Positions 58,512-64,000 of a stretch of DNA of 64,000 nt are shown here, piece by piece. The stretch covers positions 62,001 to 126,000 of the forward strand of contig NC_015146.1 in assembly GCF_000189535.1 (NCBI RefSeq), written 5' to 3'. Made by a program: the position numbers and the translations under genes. Under the pieces are notes generated by a model that saw only the letters and a list, made by a program, of their open reading frames with translations, was not told where the DNA came from and ran no database searches. The stretch comes from Pseudarthrobacter phenanthrenivorans Sphe3. GTDB taxonomy: Bacteria; Actinomycetota; Actinomycetes; Actinomycetales; Micrococcaceae. The first letter of the stretch is position 1, and each line of letters opens with the position of its first letter.

Positions 58512-60590
58512 TTAAGGCCTCTGCCAGTCCTCGGCGACTTGCTGCCAGGTCGTATTTGGGCCCGTCTGCCTTATCCAAGAGTTCCAGAATTCAGGATCGG
58601 ACGAACGTGGACGATCGCCTTCGGCCAGTTCCCGCATTTCCACCAGAACCGGCAACTCGGTAGCCCACCCCAGAAGAATCGCCTGCCGCGACGGCAGGCT
58701 CGGTAGCTCCTGAAATATGCCACCCAGGCTATCGGGGACCATCCGCTGGACTAGATCTTGATCGCGGTCATTTACCAAGCGATGCAGCAGAAACGTGTTG
58801 CATTGCGCCAGCACCGTGGTCGAGAGTTCGGAAGGTCGTTGAGAAGAAACAACAAGGCCAAGCCCGAACTTGCGACCTTCGCGGGCAATCTTCTCAAAAG
58901 TTGCCCGGCACAGGGCGGCGGCAGAAAGTTCTCCGGACTCCTCGGATGTGGGTCTACGGATGAAGTTATGGGCCTCTTCGAGGACCATGGCGACTGGTAG
59001 CGTGTCCTGATCGAGCCGTCGAAGACGCTGCAAGGCCTCGAATGTGAGGCGGGCGAATGCTGCGATGCTGAGCGTCAATACGTCGGATGGCACCAACGAC
59101 AAATCGATGATTGTGATTTGTCCTTTGGGCGAGTTCACGAGGCCAATGTGCTCTTCAAGCCACTTGGCCAGATCCCTATCACCCTCTGGAGCGATGATGG
59201 GTTTGAGTCGGCGGTCTCCCACGATCTCGTGGATTCGAAGTGTCAGGCCGGACATATACTTCGCGTTGTCCGCCATGTCGGTAGTAGTCAGCAGTGCGTT
59301 GAGCTGGCCGGGCATGTCCTCCAGCCGGAACGGGACCGGAGAGTCGATGTTGATGTCGTACTGGATCGGGTCGGATTCCAGGTCTGAGACGATGGCGTCA
59401 ATTCTCGGCAAGAATTCGGTGAGCGACTGCACGGAGAACGCCGAGTAGTAGGTGCGGCCGCTGCTTACGGATTCGTGTGATTGATGTAGCGTCCTAGCGG
59501 CCTGGACTATTGGAAGGATTCTTCCGTCCTCCGCTTGATGAGGCTGCAGGTCCTCCGCCATTGCCTTAAGAAGCTGGCCGCAGTTCTGTTTTCCAGGGAA
59601 ATCCGCGACCCCGGCCGGACCGTTTTCAATCATTGTCCACAGGAGCTGCCGATAGGCTCGGAGCTTTGAGAATAGGGAGCGGTGGGACGAATTGGCGGCC
59701 GCTGCCCCGGACCTCAGATGTCTTAGAACCTGGTGGAGCGCCGGCCGTTGAGTGGCTGATGCGGCACCGGTGAACGTTGCCCATTCTCTGGAGTTCCACA
59801 TCCAGCTTGGCAGATTGAAATGGCTGGCGGTTGCACCTGCCTGGGCACCGGTGCCGTCGTCAGGTCCAAGATTGTCTGGCGATACTTGAAACAATCGAAC
59901 ATGATCGTTGTCTTTAAAGGCCGGGGCGTATTCGCCGTTCGGGTCTAGGACGATGAAGTGAGTGTTCGGTGATTCACCGTCGTTCATGGATGATCTGGCT
60001 GCTTCGTGTGACCATCGGATGAGTCCGGCGACGGAACACGACTTTCCGCTGCCTGTGTTGCCGAGGACAGCCAGGTGTCGACCAAATAGGCGATCAGGAT
60101 CGACCAACACCTTCGTCGAGTCTGCTAACGGCGCTGTGCCAATGTGAACTCTGCCATGACCGGCCGTTCCAACCACCGCTCGAAGCTCGGCGCTGGTCGG
60201 TAGTGCGACCTCGCAGCCAACAGGCGGGAATGCAGAAACCCCGCGGTTGAGCCGCAAAATATCTCGCCCGGAGGTGAACTGGAGCGTCCCGATAGGGCTG
60301 GCTGTAAGCCTGCGAACGGGATAGGGGAGATCGATGATGCTTTGATCTGGGTTTCGACGCAGGGGCACGATGGCAGGGTCCATCCAAATAGCCGTGACCG
60401 TTGCGACCAGCATTCCCGATCCAATAGGGATGACTACATAGCCGTTAATCCTCGGAAAGCGCTGAATGCTCGGCCCGAATGCCGTCGCCTGCGGCGCCTC
60501 GGTCTCGAGGAGTACTTTGATCTCGCTGGCACGAACTGATTCCACTCGGCCGATGACACGGGCCGCAGCTTCAGAGACGGGTGTGTTCAT
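58512..60590 (-). CDS. HerA-family ATPase of a SIR2-HerA anti-phage system
   Basis: A 692-residue HerA/FtsK-class ATPase. The N-terminal HAS-barrel spans about residues 10-110 (ARVIGRVESVRASEIKVLLE). Walker A is GNTGSGKS (177-184). Walker B is VAMVLEEAHNF, with Glu538 and Glu539. A sensor Gln lies in VSSQRPSELS, and LHRLVNDRD probably carries the arginine finger. HerA proteins form hexameric rings. Paired with SIR2 they make a large complex that senses phage and activates NAD+ breakdown. The ATG overlaps the SIR2 stop (ATGA). No NurA nuclease gene accompanies it, so a DNA-repair HerA is unlikely. Confidence 0.88.
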   Translation of the reverse strand: MNTPVSEAAARVIGRVESVRASEIKVLLETEAPQATAFGPSIQRFPRINGYVVIPIGSGMLVATVTAIWMDPAIVPLRRNPDQSIIDLPYPVRRLTASPIGTLQFTSGRDILRLNRGVSAFPPVGCEVALPTSAELRAVVGTAGHGRVHIGTAPLADSTKVLVDPDRLFGRHLAVLGNTGSGKSCSVAGLIRWSHEAARSSMNDGESPNTHFIVLDPNGEYAPAFKDNDHVRLFQVSPDNLGPDDGTGAQAGATASHFNLPSWMWNSREWATFTGAASATQRPALHQVLRHLRSGAAAANSSHRSLFSKLRAYRQLLWTMIENGPAGVADFPGKQNCGQLLKAMAEDLQPHQAEDGRILPIVQAARTLHQSHESVSSGRTYYSAFSVQSLTEFLPRIDAIVSDLESDPIQYDINIDSPVPFRLEDMPGQLNALLTTTDMADNAKYMSGLTLRIHEIVGDRRLKPIIAPEGDRDLAKWLEEHIGLVNSPKGQITIIDLSLVPSDVLTLSIAAFARLTFEALQRLRRLDQDTLPVAMVLEEAHNFIRRPTSEESGELSAAALCRATFEKIAREGRKFGLGLVVSSQRPSELSTTVLAQCNTFLLHRLVNDRDQDLVQRMVPDSLGGIFQELPSLPSRQAILLGWATELPVLVEMRELAEGDRPRSSDPEFWNSWIRQTGPNTTWQQVAEDWQRP

Positions 60591-61846
60591 GAGTCTCCGC
60601 TGGCATCTCGTGAAGAATCAGCTAAAGAAGGTTTTGCCGCATCTACGGTGGAACGATAGTTCCCTTGCCTGCGTACTAGCGGTTCTGATGAAAGCCTCGG
60701 AAGCCAGCTTCCGATGGCATCAATCGTTGCGTATTGCGATCCTACGAACGCTGAAATTTGCGTATTGGTGCTGAACTCCCCGAGACAATTGTCGATGGAT
60801 TGAGATGCGTCAAAACTGCAGACAACCACGTGTGTCGAGGGAATGGTCAACATGTCCTGGATGATGCGGTTGACATGTGAATCACCGAAGCCATATCCGA
60901 ACGTAAATAGCACTGAGTGCGGCCGACATACAGCCGAGGCGAAATCTCGAAAGAGTTCGGCGTACGGGTACAGCTGAGTTTCGATGTCCTTGGTGCTTCG
61001 CGGATAAATCAGGACGTTCTGCGACCATGGGCTTGGAGAGGTGCCAAGCTTCGCCCCGAATGGAACCATCGTTTTATGGACTCCCTGGGACTCGGACCAT
61101 TTCCAATCTAATGAGCCGTGGAGTTTGCCCAAATGCAGCACGCCTTCGAGATAACGTGGTTCACCGCGGGCACCTGGCGGGTTGTAGTGCATGTCGACGT
61201 CGAGCCGGGAAGCGCGGAACTTGGGCTCAAGTCCACCAACAAACCGGTCAAGCGGCCGCAGGCCTAGTTGATCACATAGATGTTCAAGGAGCCTGTCGTA
61301 ATTCGTGGTGAACAGGTTAAGACGCTCGCGGCCGCCGGGGCGCGCCGCGAAAGCGAGGAGAAACCGGGCAGCTGAATTGAGCGCCGTTTGATACTTCTCC
61401 GTACCGACTGCACCACGGAGGGCACGCTCGAAATCTAGGACTGATCTCAAGAGCAGCTCAAACTCTGCTTCGACACTGGCCTTCAGGACGCTGGTCTCGT
61501 TTTGGTTCGGTTGGATGATGGCGAGTCCGTCAAGGACCGTCTGGGCGCTGCGCAGCTTGTCTTCAATGTTTGGCTTGTCGCCGCGACCCATGCGGGCAGA
61601 CGTCGCAGCCGCGTCCTCAAGTATTTGTTGGGTGAAATTTCCGAACTCAGACTCTCCAACCATGGACGGTGCTTCAAGTCCCGCATTGAATGCCACCCCT
61701 GTGGTTAGGCCATTGCCCGTTAATAGCGACAGATGCTCGCCGTCAAGCAACGCTGCCAGCCAAGATTTGATGCGTTCCGAACTTTGATCACTTGAAGGTT
61801 CGTCGACGACTTCCCCTCCGAGCCATACCCCCATGCCGTTTCCCAT
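60587..61846 (-). CDS. SIR2-domain NADase of a SIR2-HerA anti-phage system
   Basis: A 419-residue SIR2-family protein. NAD-binding motifs: LLTGNGLT (residues 41-48), FTTNYDRLLE with Asn182 and Asp184, KLHGSLDW with the catalytic His243, and FGYGFGDSHVNRII. It lacks the zinc-binding Cys quartet of deacetylase sirtuins. That fits defence SIR2 enzymes, which hydrolyse NAD+ when triggered. It is upstream of and coupled to the HerA gene. The pairing matches the described SIR2-HerA (Nezha) systems. Confidence 0.87.
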   Translation of the reverse strand: MGNGMGVWLGGEVVDEPSSDQSSERIKSWLAALLDGEHLSLLTGNGLTTGVAFNAGLEAPSMVGESEFGNFTQQILEDAAATSARMGRGDKPNIEDKLRSAQTVLDGLAIIQPNQNETSVLKASVEAEFELLLRSVLDFERALRGAVGTEKYQTALNSAARFLLAFAARPGGRERLNLFTTNYDRLLEHLCDQLGLRPLDRFVGGLEPKFRASRLDVDMHYNPPGARGEPRYLEGVLHLGKLHGSLDWKWSESQGVHKTMVPFGAKLGTSPSPWSQNVLIYPRSTKDIETQLYPYAELFRDFASAVCRPHSVLFTFGYGFGDSHVNRIIQDMLTIPSTHVVVCSFDASQSIDNCLGEFSTNTQISAFVGSQYATIDAIGSWLPRLSSEPLVRRQGNYRSTVDAAKPSLADSSRDASGDS

Positions 61847-61978
61847 TCGGCCAGACTAACGGATTGGACCGACACGACTTGACCCCGTGCTCAGACGCCT
61901 CACGCCGCAGCCACCGGCCGCACGAACGCCTGTCTGATGGTCCCGAACGCCTATAGTCCGTAACGCCGGCCGCGGTTC

Positions 61979-62071
61979 GTGCAGGCGACATCAGCCAAAA
62001 TGACGGTTGGTGCAGGCCACTTCGAACAAAACGACCGTTTGTGCAGACGACTTCTGAAAATCACTGGTCCG
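61979..62071. repeat. Three direct repeats with an exact 31-bp period
   Basis: Units start at 61979, 62010 and 62041, each with GTGCAG(g/a)C(g/c)AC(a/t)TC followed by a CAAAA-type run. The third is partial. They lie between the SIR2 gene and the gene at 62143. They could be remnants of IS21-type multiple terminal repeats, plasmid iterons, or a regulator-binding array. Confidence 0.7.
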
Positions 62072-62142
62072 CCGTTTCCAGCCCTTCGAGCGTGCCTTTT
62101 TCGCGTGCCGCGAAAGGCAACTCGTGTACGTGTCTCAAAGGA

Positions 62143-63030
62143 CTAAGACTGTTCATAAACCTGCGTCAGCTCGTACATCCGGCACCATATCGTGCTGGTT
62201 TTGTCTAGAGTTTCCTCAAGTACCTGCTGAAGCTCAGGAGCTAGGTATCCGAATGCTTCGTCCATAGCATCAGCGGTCTCAAGGACAGGGACCATGGAGA
62301 ATTGCGTCTGATATTCGGGGTCCCAGACCACCCCTGCAGCATCACCGCTAAGGAACTGTTCATGGAAGCGTTCGAGCATGCTCTCAATCTCGTCCTCCCA
62401 CCCCTGGGTAAATCCTCCGGACCACCGAACGCTGGAGTCTTCACGAGACACCCAAGGCACGCCGAGCGAAACCTCTTCAAGAAAGGCTGGCGCCCCATCA
62501 CTGTCCGCGACGATCATGGCGACATCAGCAAAGTCAAACTCCAGATTGCCAAGAACCCGCCACTCGCGCTCCCAGCGCCAATCGTTTGGATTCCTGCCCT
62601 GGAGACTTCCGACACGCTCGACAAAAGGTGTTAGCTTCCAAATCGGCGAATGTTTGTTGTCGCGGGCTTCCGCCATCGCAGTAGCGAGAGCATCCCACTG
62701 AGGGGATGGATCGCTGACGTACCAAACAGGTTGTGCATTGAACTTCGCGCGGAGGCGTTCCTTATCGAAGACAATCCCCCAAGGACGTTTAGAGGTCATG
62801 CGGGATAGCTCTTGAAGCGGGATCTCCGTTAGACATACGGACCGGTGCCTATTGCGCACCTCGCTAAAATTCCGCCCAGCTCCGTAGGGCACCCGCGCTT
62901 CGATTATGCAGGTCTTGAGAATGGAGACTAGGTCTTCTTCAGAACGAGTGAGGTGAACCAGCCAGCGAGATAGATCAGATGCGTTGCCGTGCTGAGTCGT
63001 ACCCTGCCAGCCAGGCTTCACTTGGCTCAT
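62143..63030 (-). CDS. Possible abortive-infection protein (AbiGi/DUF2971-like)
   Basis: About 295 residues from ATG 63030 (GGGACGGA upstream); the frame is open to 63177. The N-terminal region reads LVHLTRSEEDLVSILKTCII, then SVCLTEIPLQEL and PWGIVFDKERLRAKFNAQPV. WRWEREWRVLGNLEF follows near residue 155. The HLTRS/CLTE/EREWR pattern recalls AbiGi and DUF2971 proteins of phage-defence loci. The C-terminal 120 residues are acidic and unrecognised. It lies next to the SIR2-HerA pair in the same direction but with its own 296-bp upstream gap, so it may be a separate defence gene. The function is unproven. Confidence 0.55.
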   Translation of the reverse strand: MSQVKPGWQGTTQHGNASDLSRWLVHLTRSEEDLVSILKTCIIEARVPYGAGRNFSEVRNRHRSVCLTEIPLQELSRMTSKRPWGIVFDKERLRAKFNAQPVWYVSDPSPQWDALATAMAEARDNKHSPIWKLTPFVERVGSLQGRNPNDWRWEREWRVLGNLEFDFADVAMIVADSDGAPAFLEEVSLGVPWVSREDSSVRWSGGFTQGWEDEIESMLERFHEQFLSGDAAGVVWDPEYQTQFSMVPVLETADAMDEAFGYLAPELQQVLEETLDKTSTIWCRMYELTQVYEQS

Positions 63031-63346
63031 CGTTCCGTCCCGAGAGTGAGGTAGGGCGGGTGGGCAACAAGGTTTCGCATAGCAGAATCTTAGGGTGTAG
63101 TCGGACCCTTCCCGTGCCGGTTCTAGTCCTTTCCCACTAGCGCAAGGGCAGGAATGCAGGTCACCTGAGTCGGGCAATTAGTTCGGCTGTCCGCAGCCGG
63201 GGACAATCCTGATGGGTTATCCACCGCTACTGCTGCTGAGGGAGCTTTCCCGATGGCTCCCGATGCGCAGCCGTGGATAACCCGGATTGACCCCAACTAT
63301 GGACAGCCCGCGGGGTCACTTTGAGCGTTGGCTAACGGAATCCGGT

Positions 63347-63769
63347 TTAGAACAGCCCCGGGGGCGGTTCCTCACAGGGCAGGGGTACGAGCTTGGAGCG
63401 GTGGCCGTCGTCCGGGCTGCAGCCCCTGAATGGCCCATCAGTAGAGAGCAGGACCGACATGTGGTGGTCTGCGTGGTCCCGCCACCACACGCTCATTCCT
63501 GTGGTGCCATCCAGGCGCAGGAACTCCCATGCCCGCCAGAGCGCTTCGAGGCGGCTGATCGCTTCGGCGTGTTTCCACCACTGGGGGCACCAGGTCACCC
63601 CGCCCTGGACGTTGAGCTGTCGGCGGTAGCTGGCGGCCAGCTTGCCGCTGACGAATTCAGCTACATTCGGATAGAACAGTTCAGGGGCGTCCGAGTCCTC
63701 CTCGGCCCGTTCCATGGGGGCGGCGGTGTCCTCCAGTTCATCGTCCCACTCCCCCAGGCTCTCACTCAT
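63347..63769 (-). CDS. DUF4913 plasmid protein
   Basis: A 140-residue protein. After an acidic N-terminus, the DUF4913 domain starts at FYPNVAEFVSGKLAASYRRQ. It continues with VTWCPQWWKHAEAISRLEAL, WEFLRLDGTTGMSVWWRDHA and DHHMSVLLSTDGPF. DUF4913 genes sit beside coupling-protein genes on actinobacterial conjugative plasmids; the role is unknown. ATG 63769 overlaps the preceding stop by 8 nt. The 316 bp before the stretch 63031-63346 ends hold no other gene. Confidence 0.82.
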   Translation of the reverse strand: MSESLGEWDDELEDTAAPMERAEEDSDAPELFYPNVAEFVSGKLAASYRRQLNVQGGVTWCPQWWKHAEAISRLEALWRAWEFLRLDGTTGMSVWWRDHADHHMSVLLSTDGPFRGCSPDDGHRSKLVPLPCEEPPPGLF

Positions 63770-64000
63770 TGGAGGCGCCAGCGGCGATCCACCGGCTCCC
63801 GGCCGCGGCCGCTGGCTTGTTCGCGGGGTCATGTGCGGCGATGGAGGCCCGCACCGCATCGGCCTGCGGTCCGCTCATCCACGGCACCGTTTCCAGCAAT
63901 GCCGCAGGGGCGCCGGAGGCGAACATGATGGCCCGACCGCGAGGGAACGCGGCCAGGTCCGACACATCCAAAGTGCGTTCCTTGCGGTCGTCGTCGTGGC
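63762..64000 (-). CDS. Conjugative coupling protein (TraD/TraG-VirD4 type), C-terminus only
   Basis: The gene enters from the right edge. The visible 79 residues include LDVSDLAAFPRGRAIMFASG, APAALLETVPWMSGPQADAV and RASIAAHDPANKP. This matches the C-terminal end of actinobacterial TraM-recognition-domain coupling ATPases, which deliver plasmid DNA to the transfer channel. The ATPase motifs lie outside the window. The overlap with DUF4913 fits an actinobacterial transfer operon. Confidence 0.65.
   Translation of the reverse strand, partial: HDDDRKERTLDVSDLAAFPRGRAIMFASGAPAALLETVPWMSGPQADAVRASIAAHDPANKPAAAAGSRWIAAGASNE

Noticed and set aside
58512..60590. HerA-NurA DNA-repair helicase
   Set aside because: No NurA nuclease gene is nearby; the coupled partner is SIR2.
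60587..61846. Protein deacetylase sirtuin
   Set aside because: The zinc-binding Cys quartet is absent and the gene is coupled to HerA, pointing to a defence NADase.
61979..62071. CRISPR array
   Set aside because: The three units follow each other without unique spacers, differ internally, and no cas genes are present.
1..64000. rRNA or tRNA genes
   Set aside because: No rRNA-like sequence or convincing cloverleaf was seen on reading either strand; a dedicated tRNA scan was not possible.

Overview
The window looks like a piece of a large conjugative plasmid, or a plasmid-like accessory region, from a high-GC actinobacterium of the Arthrobacter type (Micrococcaceae). The indications are GC-rich codon use, actinobacterial 3Fe-4S ferredoxins, CmtR-type metal sensors, a c-di-AMP riboswitch before a secreted NlpC/P60 protein, an actinobacterial CopD-CtaG fusion, and DUF3560, DUF4913 and coupling-protein genes typical of actinobacterial plasmids. 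No rRNA, tRNA or CRISPR array was seen. All family names rest on motif recognition by eye; no database search was possible.

Layout. (1) 1-12.3 kb: insertion-sequence debris (IS3 copy A, IS4 remnant) beside a leftward operon of ferredoxin, ferredoxin reductase, extradiol dioxygenase and cupin (1338-4397). Decayed plasmid genes follow, then an IS256 element split by an IS1182 element and truncated by IS3 copy B, then a truncated IS1380 transposase. (2) 12.5-24.5 kb: one rightward catabolic block with a NitT/TauT-type ABC importer, isochorismatase-fold amidohydrolase, MFS transporter and aldo/keto reductase. It continues with a Rieske dioxygenase (alpha, beta), a small unknown protein, ferredoxin, reductase, class II aldolase-type decarboxylase and IclR regulator. 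The set resembles phthalate 3,4-dioxygenase (Pht) pathways. (3) 24.9-29.8 kb: an IS21-family transposon carrying merR-merA, inserted in a NUDIX gene with a 7-bp target duplication. (4) 29.9-36.6 kb: a second IS21 interrupted by IS3 copy C and by an IS30 element that itself holds an IS110 element; then a truncated IS256 and IS3 copy D. (5) 36.6-42.6 kb: two paralogous three-gene modules (tyrosine recombinase, small HTH protein, zinc-ribbon protein) separated by a META-domain lipoprotein gene. (6) 42.9-57.9 kb: a metal and envelope-redox island with YcnI, NlpC/P60, SURF1, two CmtR/cation-transporter pairs, LspA, CcdA, CopD-CtaG, a DsbA-like protein, CopC, MntR and MntH. (7) 58.5-64 kb: a SIR2-HerA anti-phage pair, a possible abortive-infection gene, and the start of conjugation genes.

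How the parts work together. Block 2 could import an aromatic acid or amide, dihydroxylate it, dehydrogenate it with the aldo/keto reductase and decarboxylate the diol. The leftward operon could add ring cleavage. The metal island pairs cytoplasmic metal sensing and export with copper handling and thiol chemistry outside the membrane. The SIR2-HerA pair probably protects the replicon from phage.

The insertion sequences give a partial history. Excising the elements at 7403-9143, 24953-29834, 30171-31442, 31478-34313 and about 32332-33788 restores the reading frame of each interrupted gene. IS3 copies B and D lack target duplications and sit at deletion or rearrangement joints.
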